Source of the DNA: Opitutales bacterium
GTDB taxonomy: Bacteria; Verrucomicrobiota; Verrucomicrobiia; Opitutales; JAJFLR01
Length of the DNA stretch: 64,000 bases
NCBI GenBank assembly: GCA_021772565.1
Contig: JAJFLR010000087.1
Span: forward strand, 1 to 64,000
Direction of reading: 5' to 3'
Below the pieces are notes generated by a model that had not been told where the DNA came from, ran no database searches, and was given only the letters and a program-made list of their open reading frames with translations. Below, in pieces: positions 1 to 9,066 of this stretch; the first letter of the stretch is position 1, and each line of letters opens with the position of its first letter. A program made the position numbers and the translations under genes.

Positions 1-28
1 TTCGATATTTTGTGCTACTTTTCATTTC

Positions 29-110
29 ACTTAACGGGTGATTGTTTGCGTTATCATTAAATGGCTTTCTAGCCTTTTATTTATCACCCGTTAAGTCTTT
101 TTTTATCTTT
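29..110 (+). terminator. Perfect 14-bp inverted repeat followed by T-rich tract; terminator-like for an upstream + strand gene
   Basis: ACTTAACGGGTGAT (29-42) and ATCACCCGTTAAGT (83-96), then TCTTTTTTTATCTTTTTTTATTTT. Confidence 0.5.
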
Positions 111-143
111 TTTTATTTTCCTTATCGCTCAACTCAGGTAATA

Positions 144-893
144 CTAAAATTTAGTTGCTGTTAAAGCAATCAGGCCTTCGTATCCACTGTTAAATTCAGC
201 AGGAAATGATCGTAATGTTATATCATTAAATGATAAATTTTTCAGAGTTTCAGCAATAAATACTTCATTCACTGAATATGCTGGAAAGTTCAGCTCTCCA
301 ACTTTGTAACTTGTTGCATTCTTCAACAAGCACATAACTAGTAATCCACTTTTTTTCAATAATGAGCTAAAATTTTTAACTGCTTTTAGAAAATCCTCTT
401 TATTATTTGTTATCGATTCCGGACAAAAATTGACTGATAGCACATCAAATTCATCAAAAGATTTAGGAAACAAAGGATCCTCATTAAATAAATCACAGGG
501 TACAATATCATTGATTTTATTGCGCAGTAAATTTTTTCGTATTTCAATGCTTTCTTTGGATGCGTCTATTTTTTCTAAGCCAAGAACATGCTCGATATAA
601 ATATCCCAATTTGATGTTAAAGGATCATTATTGATCCACTTTCTGATCTCATCTCGATTGGTATCTAGATATTCGGAGAAAATTATTTCACCGACACTGC
701 TGCACGCACTAATCAGCTGATAGATAGTTGGTCCACCTCCTACTTCCAGTAATCGTTTTCCGCGACAATCAATGGTGTTATAGACTTCATGTAGAAATTG
801 TAGCAGAAAGTGATTCTCTAAATCTATGTTAGCGTAGTATTCTTTAAAATACTCCGAGGGAAGAAACTTCTTAAAATCTTTAGTTACGGCCAT
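144..893 (-). CDS. SAM-dependent methyltransferase, NNMT/PNMT/TEMT-like
   Basis: 249 aa; LLEVGGGPTIYQL motif I, FLPSEYFKEYY N-terminus and SEYLDTNRDEIRKW resemble the nicotinamide/phenylethanolamine N-methyltransferase family. Confidence 0.7.
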   Translation of the reverse strand: MAVTKDFKKFLPSEYFKEYYANIDLENHFLLQFLHEVYNTIDCRGKRLLEVGGGPTIYQLISACSSVGEIIFSEYLDTNRDEIRKWINNDPLTSNWDIYIEHVLGLEKIDASKESIEIRKNLLRNKINDIVPCDLFNEDPLFPKSFDEFDVLSVNFCPESITNNKEDFLKAVKNFSSLLKKSGLLVMCLLKNATSYKVGELNFPAYSVNEVFIAETLKNLSFNDITLRSFPAEFNSGYEGLIALTATKF

Positions 894-967
894 ATTATAT
901 TTATATGTTAATTTCCATATGATAATTAATTAAATCCCTAGTTAGCTTTTCTATTACCTTTGAATTA

Positions 968-2884
968 TTAATCATTCAAATAAGTGGACCCATTAATCAT
1001 ACTAGTGAAGTGAGTCATAAATTGAACACCGTCTTCAACAGAATTTTTACCACGGCTTACACTATTTTCCATTGATTTACGCAACATTTCAAGTAGCTCT
1101 TTTCCAGAGTATTCCAGATAACCCAAAACATCATTAACGGTTTCTACTTCTAATGAGTGAGTAATTCTATACCCATTGCTATTTGATGAATCCAGTGATA
1201 TATGAACTGCATTTGTATCACCAAATAGATTATGATAATCCCCTAAAATTTCCTGGTATGCTCCAACCAAAAAGAATCCGATGTAATAGGGATCATCGTT
1301 GCGTGGACTGTGTAATGAAATTGTATCACTTAAACCTTCAGTAGATAAATAACGGTCAAATCGTCCATCAGAGTCACAAGTAAGATCTGCTATAATGCAA
1401 CTGTGATCCGGCTTCTCATTCAATCGATGAATCGGCATAATTGGGAAAATCTGATCAATTGCCCAGCAATCAGGCAAAGACTGAAACATTGAAAAATTAA
1501 GAATATATGTCGGCGCTAGTTTCTTTTTAAGTTGATCAAATTCGCTATAATTCAAATTATATTGCCTTGCGATATCCCAAATCTTACGCAGTGTCTCCCA
1601 GTACAAAGTTTCAAATTCAGAACGTTCTTTAAGCGAAACATTTCCCATTCTAAATCCGTCAATGGCTGCTTTATATAAGTATACTATATCGTGATAAAAA
1701 CTACGGCAATTTTTGTGTGTCAATTCGCTGTTAATAGCTCTTAAATCCAAAAGAAGTGTAAACTGAGGATCTATTTTAGCAGGAAGAACATGGCACTCAG
1801 ATTGCAGGTAATTGATAGCATTTGTAATGAGTACACTATAATGTGCTGTTAACGCTCTTCCAGATTCTGAGATTAAGTGTGGCTCTGGTATACTTTCACT
1901 CTCACAGATCGTCTTCATCGCATAAACAATATCTTCGGCATACTCATCTATTGTATAATTTACAGTGAAATCGCTGTTATTATTTGAACCTTCATAATTT
2001 ATTCCAAGTCCACCGCCAACATCGACGTATTCTAAATTGGCACAATCCTTTCGCAGTACAGCATAGATTCTCGCTATTTCGGTCATAGCCTCTTTAATAA
2101 ATTGAATATTCGGAATTTGACTGCCTATATGAAAGTGTAATAAGCTAAATTGATCGAGCAAATCGTTTTCACGGAGTAAATCGATCGCGTGAACAACTTC
2201 GCTGATTTTCAAACCAAATTTGGATTGTTCGCCACTAGACTCTGCCCAACGACCATTACTACGAGTAGATAAATTAACGCGAATCCCGATTTTTGGAAAT
2301 ACATTTATCGACTTCGCAATATTAATTATCCTCTTAACCTCAGAAATTTTTTCTATCACCAGCACAACTTCTTTGCCAATTCCTTTACCACAGATAGCAG
2401 TTTTGATATAATTATCATCCTTGTAACCATTACAGATTAACAATATGTTTTCAGACGCTAGTGCTAACGCTGCAACTAATTCGCTTTTAGAACCGACCTC
2501 GAGTCCTAAATTAAATTGACTGCCATTTTTAATCATAGCTTCGACTACCAATCGATGTTGATTGACCTTAATAGGATAAACAGGACAGTAATTTCCTGAA
2601 TAATTATGGATCAATTTAGCTCTCTCAAATGATTTCGTTAGTTTCTCAATACGGTCCGAAAGTATGTCCATAAACCGAATAAGAACTGGTGGGTTAATAT
2701 TTCGCTTCGCTAAATCGTCTACTAGTATTTTTAAATCGATCTGGTGCTTTGAGTTAGCTTTTGGACTCACACTTACGTTACCAGCATCATTGATCGTATA
2801 GTAACCTTCACTCCATTGTTTCGTTCGATACATCTCTGCAGCCCGCTCAATGGTCCAGTCGTTTTTATTTGAAGAATCAGTCAT
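968..2884 (-). CDS. speA: Biosynthetic arginine decarboxylase
   Basis: 638 aa; PVYPIKVNQHRLVVEAM PLP-lysine region, HFHIGSQIPNI, VDVGGGLGINYEG, ISESGRALTAHYSVL. Confidence 0.93.
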   Translation of the reverse strand: MTDSSNKNDWTIERAAEMYRTKQWSEGYYTINDAGNVSVSPKANSKHQIDLKILVDDLAKRNINPPVLIRFMDILSDRIEKLTKSFERAKLIHNYSGNYCPVYPIKVNQHRLVVEAMIKNGSQFNLGLEVGSKSELVAALALASENILLICNGYKDDNYIKTAICGKGIGKEVVLVIEKISEVKRIINIAKSINVFPKIGIRVNLSTRSNGRWAESSGEQSKFGLKISEVVHAIDLLRENDLLDQFSLLHFHIGSQIPNIQFIKEAMTEIARIYAVLRKDCANLEYVDVGGGLGINYEGSNNNSDFTVNYTIDEYAEDIVYAMKTICESESIPEPHLISESGRALTAHYSVLITNAINYLQSECHVLPAKIDPQFTLLLDLRAINSELTHKNCRSFYHDIVYLYKAAIDGFRMGNVSLKERSEFETLYWETLRKIWDIARQYNLNYSEFDQLKKKLAPTYILNFSMFQSLPDCWAIDQIFPIMPIHRLNEKPDHSCIIADLTCDSDGRFDRYLSTEGLSDTISLHSPRNDDPYYIGFFLVGAYQEILGDYHNLFGDTNAVHISLDSSNSNGYRITHSLEVETVNDVLGYLEYSGKELLEMLRKSMENSVSRGKNSVEDGVQFMTHFTSMINGSTYLND

Positions 2885-3004
2885 GAATTAGTAATAGTGC
2901 GACAAATGATGAAATACATCCTTACGTCAAGGTAAATAGTTTTTAATAATTATTACATCTCTAATTGTAGCTGGAAAGGTAGTAAAAGTTTATGTAATGA
3001 AACA

Positions 3005-3250
3005 CCCGTGGCAAGCCACGGGGTATCAAAGATAAATATTTCCCTACCATAGTTTGAGGCGAAAGCCTCTTTGGAGTGCAGCGGCTTTCGACAATCGCTC
3101 AGTCCAAGACGAGTCATCACTACCCGGCTACCATTTTTAATGCTGAATTTCTTGCTCTGTTGAGAAGATATTCTGTGATAAGAACCTAAATGTAAACCTG
3201 CGGTTTTCAAACTTTCCCTTCCAGTCCCCTCCCCGTGGCAAGTCACGGGG
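3005..3250. repeat. Inverted-repeat element bounded by palindromic CCCGTGGCAAGCCACGGGG / CCCCGTGGCAAGTCACGGGG
   Basis: Terminal sequences at 3005-3023 and 3231-3250; both ends are themselves palindromic. Confidence 0.75.
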
Positions 3251-3351
3251 AATTACAAGTTAATAGAACAATATAGTATTACCCTGTATCTGGAAAAAAG
3301 TTTTACGCGAAGTAAAGTGTAAATTATTTGTGAAACATGGACTGCGGGTTA

Positions 3352-3629
3352 TAGCATCTGCCATAATAAATTGGTAGATGTCGTTTTCAACTCGGTACCA
3401 AAATAACAGAAAATTTTGGTGTACGAGTTAAACTACAATTGACGAATAGTCAGTCAGATAGATTGCCGCGCCATCTTGCAGAAGGCTCGCAATGACAATA
3501 ATATATAAATTGTCTTCGCGAGGAGCGGAGCGACGTGGCGATCCATGTTTGTTTTTTGTTTTAATCTAAACATTTATGACAGACCCATAATTGAAGATTT
3601 GTTTCGGAAATTTATTTTGGCAGATGCTA
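3352..3629 (+). mobile_element. Non-autonomous TIR element (TAGCATCTGCCA family), 278 bp, flanked by TA
   Basis: Starts TAGCATCTGCCA, ends TGGCAGATGCTA; flanking TA at 3350-3351 and 3630-3631; internal GTCGTTTTCAACTCGGTACC and GCTCGCAATGACAA modules. Confidence 0.8.
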
Positions 3630-3728
3630 TAATCCAATCAAAATTTAAAAAAATTGCATTCAATCTATATTATTTTCAATTATTCTCCCAAATTAAAATA
3701 CTACGCTTTAAGTTGTTATATCTAAATT

Positions 3729-4823
3729 ATGCAAAATCTCCAAAGAACACCCCTTTTTGATTTCCATAAAAAAATGGACGCAAAAATAGTCCCATTTGCC
3801 GGCTGGGAAATGCCAGTGCAATACACCAGTATAATCGAAGAACATTTAGCGGTGCGTAATGCTGCCGGCTTATTTGATGTGAGCCATATGGGCGAAGTTT
3901 CGGTAACCGGACCAGATGCAGAAAAATTTCTAAATTACCTGGTCACAAATGATGTCGCAAAATTACCTATCGGAAAAGCACTCTACACAGTGATGTGTTA
4001 TAACAATGGAGGTGTCGTCGATGATCTTATTATTTACCGTTTGGAAGATGATAATTTTTTTATCTGTATTAACGCCGGCTGCTCAGAAAAAGATGTTGAA
4101 TGGTTTTTCAAACATTCGACAAATTTTGACTGCGAAGTTAAAAACTTATCTGACAACTATGCACAAATTGCCATTCAAGGCCCAAAGGCGATTCCTATTG
4201 TATCGACTGTCTTGGAAAAAGAAGTTGAACAGATTAAAAAATTTCAAATCCGAGAAATTAACATCGAAAATAAATCTGCTTATATAAGTAGAACAGGATA
4301 TACTGGTGAAGATGGTTTTGAAATTTATTGTGATCCGGATATCGTTGAATCATTGTCAGAGAAAATTCTGGAATCCGGAAAAGAAGACGGAATAAAACTA
4401 TGTGGATTAGCAGCTCGAGATAGCTTAAGGCTAGAAGCCGGATTTACACTCTACGGCCATGAAATAAGTGAATCAATTTCCCCACTTCAGGCAGGATTAG
4501 GATGGGTTGTAAAATTAAATAAAGAATCTGCCTTTATTGGCCAGGATGCACTGCTACAAGAAAAGGAACAAGGAATAAAACGGAAAATTTTTTATTACAT
4601 ATTAAATGACAAACGCATTGCCAGGCAAGATACCGATATCTTGCAGGAGGGTGAAGTTGTCGGAAAAGTGGTTTCGGGAACTTTTTCTCCGGTAATAAAA
4701 AAACCGATTGGATCTGCGTTAGTTAAAACAGAAGGTGTTAATATGAGCAAACTGTATGTCGAGTTGAGAAAGAATCAAATTTTTCTTGAACCGACAAAAC
4801 CACCACTCCATAAATTAATTTAA
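3729..4823 (+). CDS. gcvT: Glycine cleavage system aminomethyltransferase T
   Basis: 364 aa; RTPLFDFHKKMDAKIVPFAGWEMPVQY, GLFDVSHMGEV, CGLAARDSLRLEAGFTLYGHE. Confidence 0.96.
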   Translation: MQNLQRTPLFDFHKKMDAKIVPFAGWEMPVQYTSIIEEHLAVRNAAGLFDVSHMGEVSVTGPDAEKFLNYLVTNDVAKLPIGKALYTVMCYNNGGVVDDLIIYRLEDDNFFICINAGCSEKDVEWFFKHSTNFDCEVKNLSDNYAQIAIQGPKAIPIVSTVLEKEVEQIKKFQIREINIENKSAYISRTGYTGEDGFEIYCDPDIVESLSEKILESGKEDGIKLCGLAARDSLRLEAGFTLYGHEISESISPLQAGLGWVVKLNKESAFIGQDALLQEKEQGIKRKIFYYILNDKRIARQDTDILQEGEVVGKVVSGTFSPVIKKPIGSALVKTEGVNMSKLYVELRKNQIFLEPTKPPLHKLI

Positions 4824-4843
4824 ATAATATAATAATTTTAAAA

Positions 4844-5224
4844 ATGAGTAATATACCTGAAAATTTAAAATATACTAAAGAACATGAGTGGATCCGTGTT
4901 AAAGACAATGATACCGCAATTATAGGAATTACTGATTATGCTCAGGAAAATTTAGGTGATGTCACTTTTGTTGAACTACCGGAAGTTGATCAAAGTTTTG
5001 ATATCGGTGAGTCATTCGGTGTTGTCGAATCAGTTAAAACAGCAAGTGACTTATACTTACCTGTTAGTGGTTCTATAGTTGAAATTAATCAATCAATAGA
5101 AGATACACCTGAAAACATAAATACAGATCCATATGGTGATGGCTGGTTAATAAAAATTAAAATTAGTAATCTTACTGACTTGGAAAATTTACTGAGTGCA
5201 TCCGATTACCAAAAAATTATTTAA
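4844..5224 (+). CDS. gcvH: Glycine cleavage system H protein
   Basis: 126 aa; KYTKEHEWI, GITDYAQENLGDVTFVELPEV, FGVVESVKTASDLYLPVSG lipoyl site. Confidence 0.97.
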   Translation: MSNIPENLKYTKEHEWIRVKDNDTAIIGITDYAQENLGDVTFVELPEVDQSFDIGESFGVVESVKTASDLYLPVSGSIVEINQSIEDTPENINTDPYGDGWLIKIKISNLTDLENLLSASDYQKII

Positions 5225-5272
5225 CTACATATTATCTAATAATTATGGGGAGTTAATAATTCTCAAACAATA

Positions 5273-5370
5273 GTATTTAAGCCACAGATGAAACACTACT
5301 GAGAAACTCGTTATATCTATTATGTTTATACTCCCTATTTACATCTGTGTTTTATCTGTGGCTTAAAAAT
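5273..5370. repeat. CCACAGAT-type inverted repeat element
   Basis: GCCACAGATGAAACAC (5281-5296) versus GTGTTTTATCTGTGGC (5347-5362), 1 mismatch; symmetry extends into TATTTAA/TTAAAAATA. Confidence 0.75.
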
Positions 5371-5432
5371 ATTACAATTCGATATGAAGTACAATTATCT
5401 ATTCGACGTAGATAGTTACAAAATAATTTAAT

Positions 5433-6857
5433 TTGACTGATCCATTACCTATCATTCCTTTTACTAAACCGGCAAACGGCTCAGTCATTTTGCCTGGTTC
5501 AAAAAGTATTACCAATAGAGCTCTTATTCTTGCGGCTCTTTGTAAGAAATCGGAAAATCCGATTGTTATAGAAAACGCACTCTTTAGTCGTGATACAAAA
5601 ATCATGATAACGGCCTTGAAAAGTTTAGGGTTCAGTATTGAAGATTATCCTGAAGACAAATCTATAAAAGTTAATAGTTTAGATGGAGATATTCCCATTA
5701 ACAAAGCAAAATTAAATGTGGGTAATGCCGGCACAGCTGCTCGATTTCTAACCGCTTTCCTCAGCCTTAAAACTGGTGGAGAATATTTTCTCGATGGTGA
5801 CGAAGCAATGCACAAACGTCCGATAAAGCCATTATTGGATGCCCTCGAATCTATAGGGGCAGCTGAGATTATTTATCATGGTGAAAATGGGTATTTTCCT
5901 TTCACAATGAAAACAAAAGGAATTCAGGGCGGGTCAGTCGATATAGATATTTCATTAAGCAGTCAGTTTCTTTCTGCGCTTTTACTGATAAGCCATAAAA
6001 CTAAAAATGACCTTAATATAAATATTACCAGAAAAATTATCTCCAAGCCTTTTATTGATATGACTGTTTTAATGCTAAAATTATTTGGTATCGAAAATTC
6101 CGTCAATTGCCATTCAGACAACAAAAAATTTCAGATCACCCCCCACCCTGCACATCAACCAAATAACAGAATTTTTCCAGTTGATAGTGATGCGACAGCT
6201 GCATCATATTTTGCCGCACTGCCAATAATAACAAACGGCGAAATTCAACTTGATGGAATATCACTGACTCCAGAATTTTGCAGAATGCAAGGAGATTCGC
6301 AATTTATCAACCTACTTGCAACTAAACAATTAATTGAAATTGAACATAAGTATAAAAATATAGTTATTAAAAAAGGTTCTATAAAAAACGGATTCAGAGA
6401 AGATTTTAATGCTTTTTCGGATACATTTCTAACGATTGCAGCAATTGCATTATTATTAGAATGTGAAACCATTATTTCAGGAATTGAACATACGCGAAAT
6501 CAGGAAACTGATCGAATGAAAGCTGTGGCAACAGAATTAGGAAAACTTGTTGGAGAAAAGAATATTTCAGAAGAGAAATCCAGTATTCAAATAAGGCCCG
6601 ATGTAAATGAGTTAAAACATAGAGCTGAAAAAGCCCGTGAAAACAATACACTTCTGTCCATCGATACATACGAAGATCACCGCATCGCCATGAGCTTTGC
6701 AATCCTTGGTAGTTATGATTTGCTTGAGGACGGTAAGCCTTGGCTGCAAATAAATGATCCTACATGTTGTCGCAAAACTTTCCCAAATTTTTTTGATGAA
6801 CTTGAAAAGCTAAGAGTAGATTCAAATTTTATTAGCCACGGATTAAACACAGATTGA
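5433..6857 (+). CDS. aroA: 3-phosphoshikimate 1-carboxyvinyltransferase (EPSP synthase)
   Basis: 474 aa; PGSKSITNRALILAALC, LNVGNAGTAARFLTAFL, DGDEAMHKRPIKPLLDAL, DTYEDHRIAMSFA. Confidence 0.95.
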   Translation: MTDPLPIIPFTKPANGSVILPGSKSITNRALILAALCKKSENPIVIENALFSRDTKIMITALKSLGFSIEDYPEDKSIKVNSLDGDIPINKAKLNVGNAGTAARFLTAFLSLKTGGEYFLDGDEAMHKRPIKPLLDALESIGAAEIIYHGENGYFPFTMKTKGIQGGSVDIDISLSSQFLSALLLISHKTKNDLNINITRKIISKPFIDMTVLMLKLFGIENSVNCHSDNKKFQITPHPAHQPNNRIFPVDSDATAASYFAALPIITNGEIQLDGISLTPEFCRMQGDSQFINLLATKQLIEIEHKYKNIVIKKGSIKNGFREDFNAFSDTFLTIAAIALLLECETIISGIEHTRNQETDRMKAVATELGKLVGEKNISEEKSSIQIRPDVNELKHRAEKARENNTLLSIDTYEDHRIAMSFAILGSYDLLEDGKPWLQINDPTCCRKTFPNFFDELEKLRVDSNFISHGLNTD

Positions 6858-7017
6858 ACACGGATTTATTTTTTAATAATTATTTATCACTTTTATATAG
6901 AAATCACATTTGAATTGTTTTCATTTTAATATTTTTTATAGATTCATCATTAACTCATTGAATGACTTTTCATCTATATTTAGAAAATCTGTGTTTAATT
7001 CGTGTTTAATCTGTGGC
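6835..7017. repeat. CCACAGAT-type long inverted repeat element overlapping the 3' end of aroA
   Basis: GCCACGGATTAAACACAGATTGAACACGGATTT at 6835 versus AAATCTGTGTTTAATTCGTGTTTAATCTGTGGC (6985-7017). Confidence 0.85.
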
Positions 7018-7043
7018 CAAAAAATATTACTAAATAATCCTAT

Positions 7044-7724
7044 ATGAAAACATTAAATTTTATAATTGCTTCTGTTGACGGGGGTGCTGCATCCGGTAAA
7101 TCCAGCACATCTACAGGTGTATCAGAAAAATTAAATTTGCTGCATGTCGACACCGGCTCTCATTACCGAACGATTACTCATATTTTATTAAATGCAGGTC
7201 TTGATCCCAGTGACACCGACAAAATAAAAAATTGCTTGGAACAAACTTCTCTAACTGTTTCTATTAATAACTTAAAAGCAGTCATTAGTATCAATGGAAA
7301 ATCATTTACCAACAGCGATCTAAAGAGTCAAAAAGTAAATGAAAATGTTGCACAGTTCGCTGCTCTACCTGATGTCAGAAATTTTCTAAAAAATTATCAA
7401 CGCAGTTTGCCTGATGTCGCTAAAATTAATAATTTCAATGGAATTATTATGGAGGGCAGAGATATTGGATCAATTATATTTCCAAACGCTGATTTTAAAT
7501 TTTTTTTAGAAGCTGATGAAATATCAAGAACTAACCGTCGTGTTAAAGAAGGACAAAGTGACTCCATTTCCAATAGAGACAAAATTGATTCCGAACGAAA
7601 AACTGCTCCTTTAGTAAAACCTCAAGGAGCCATAGTTATTGATAATTCAACATTAACTTTAGAGGAAGTCATTCATGAAATTTGTGGGATCATAGAAAAC
7701 CAGAGCAATCAGCAAGAATCATGA
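7044..7724 (+). CDS. cmk: Cytidylate kinase
   Basis: 226 aa; SVDGGAASGKSSTSTGVSEKL P-loop, HVDTGSHYRTIT, MEGRDIGSIIFPNADFKFFLEA. Confidence 0.9.
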   Translation: MKTLNFIIASVDGGAASGKSSTSTGVSEKLNLLHVDTGSHYRTITHILLNAGLDPSDTDKIKNCLEQTSLTVSINNLKAVISINGKSFTNSDLKSQKVNENVAQFAALPDVRNFLKNYQRSLPDVAKINNFNGIIMEGRDIGSIIFPNADFKFFLEADEISRTNRRVKEGQSDSISNRDKIDSERKTAPLVKPQGAIVIDNSTLTLEEVIHEICGIIENQSNQQES

Positions 7725-8365
7725 AACGAGGTGAGAGTTACTTTTATACAATAACGCGCGCTGTTTCTCGTAGTTATTATGAAGGTATCCATAAAGCAGA
7801 GTTTTTTGGTTTAGAGAATATCCCAAAGTCCGGTGCATTCATAATTGCTTCCAATCATGCCAGTTTTTTGGACCCACCACTAGTCGGTCATCGTGTACCT
7901 CGTCAGATTTATTATTTTGCCAGACGAACATTAATGAAAAATGCACTCGTCTCGCTTATGCTCCCCCACCTCAATACAATTTTAGTCGATCGTGATTCAG
8001 CTGATATTGGCGCACTAAAAAAAGTTTTTTCTGTATTAAAAAAAGGCCACGGTCTTTTGTTTTTTCCTGAAGGTACACGGACGAAGGATGGCAATCTACA
8101 AATTTTCAAAGAAGGTGTCGGCATGGTTGCCTGCCGCTCACAAGCAACCGTTATACCGACAAAGTTATTTGGCACCTACAAAACATTTAGTCGCTATCAT
8201 TCAGTTCCCGACTTTGATTCTAGATTGAAAGTTGTTTATGGCAAACCAATCCCTTACGATGAATATGAACCAGGCAAGAATACGGAAAACCGATATGCAA
8301 TGGCTTCAAATATTATTTACCAAAAGGTAAAAGAAATCGAAGATCCCAACTTAGAAATTCTGTAA
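7721..8365 (+). CDS. plsC: 1-acyl-sn-glycerol-3-phosphate acyltransferase
   Basis: ATG at 7721 overlaps the cmk stop (ATGA); IIASNHASFLDPPLVG (HX4D), FFPEGTRTKDG. The ORF-track start at 7682 is a less likely TTG. Confidence 0.9.
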   Translation: MKRGESYFYTITRAVSRSYYEGIHKAEFFGLENIPKSGAFIIASNHASFLDPPLVGHRVPRQIYYFARRTLMKNALVSLMLPHLNTILVDRDSADIGALKKVFSVLKKGHGLLFFPEGTRTKDGNLQIFKEGVGMVACRSQATVIPTKLFGTYKTFSRYHSVPDFDSRLKVVYGKPIPYDEYEPGKNTENRYAMASNIIYQKVKEIEDPNLEIL

Positions 8366-8412
8366 TTGCTGAGTTTTGAACTTACAAATTCTTTGGACGA
8401 CAAAATTTTTCG

Positions 8413-8488
8413 TTATTTCCGTACCGAGTTGGAAACGACATCTACAAATCTCTAATAACAGATGCTACATGCCTGTAAGGCAGATCTA
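8413..8488. repeat. 76-bp direct repeat copy 1
   Basis: TTATTTCCGTACCGAGTTGGAAACGACATCTACAAATCTCTAATAACAGATGCTACATGCCTGTAAGGCAGATCTA; same sequence at 8692-8767. Confidence 0.9.
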
Positions 8489-8767
8489 TAGCATCTGCCA
8501 AAATAAATTGGCAGATGTCGTTTTCAACTCGGTACGGAAAAGAAATTTAAAAAAAAGAAAAAAAGTCATGGATCGCCACGTCGCGCTGCTCCTCGCGATG
8601 ACAAAGTAGAAATCTAATTGTCATTGCGAGCTCTGCGAAAGCAGAGTGTGGCAATCTATCTGACTCACGTCTATTGATTGAATACACTGATTTATTTCCG
8701 TACCGAGTTGGAAACGACATCTACAAATCTCTAATAACAGATGCTACATGCCTGTAAGGCAGATCTA
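8489..8767 (+). mobile_element. TAGCATCTGCCA-family composite element with variant right end
   Basis: Starts TAGCATCTGCCAAAATAAATTGGCAGATGTCGTTTTCAACTCGGTACGG at 8489; internal GCGAGGAGC/GCGATGAC and TCATTGCGAGCTCTGCG modules; ends in direct-repeat copy 2 (8692-8767). Confidence 0.7.
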
Positions 8768-9000
8768 AACCAGCCCAGGGGTTACTGCCCTTGGGAATAA
8801 TAGTTAAAAATAAACGAGCCCTGAAAGGGTGAAATAGTATCTCATGTGCCAAAGCTGATTTGAGGATAAATTTTTGCGAGGGATTGTCACTCACGTGAAT
8901 AATTTCATCACCCCGTTGGGGCTTGTAAATTAAATTTATAATATTCCCAGAGCTGTACTCTGGGCTAGTATAGATAAACCCTTCGGGCTATGGAAATATT
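8768..9000. repeat. Composite intergenic repeat of short palindromes (CAGCCCAGGGGTTACTGCCCTTGGG, AGCCCTGAAAGGGTGAAAT, TCACCCCGTTGGGGCTTG, CCCAGAGCTGTACTCTGGGCT)
   Basis: At least four short hairpins in series; AACCCTTCGGGCT at the end. Confidence 0.65.
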
Positions 9001-9066
9001 TATCATTTAGATAATCTACAAATATCTGTTTTATTTGTTGATAAAGCATCAAAACAAAGTAAACAG

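Noticed and set aside
2953-3246. 97-aa minus-strand ORF in the track
   Set aside because: Coincides with the palindromic repeat 3005-3250; no protein-like composition or ribosome-binding context.
3630-3728. Possible glycine riboswitch upstream of gcvT
   Set aside because: The short AT-rich leader between the TIR element and ATG shows no recognisable glycine aptamer core; gcvP absence is explained by a separate locus.
3545-3760. 71-aa plus-strand ORF preceding gcvT
   Set aside because: Starts inside the TIR element and overlaps the gcvT start; low-complexity translation.
8376-8609. 77-aa plus-strand ORF
   Set aside because: Lies entirely within the TIR-element/direct-repeat region.
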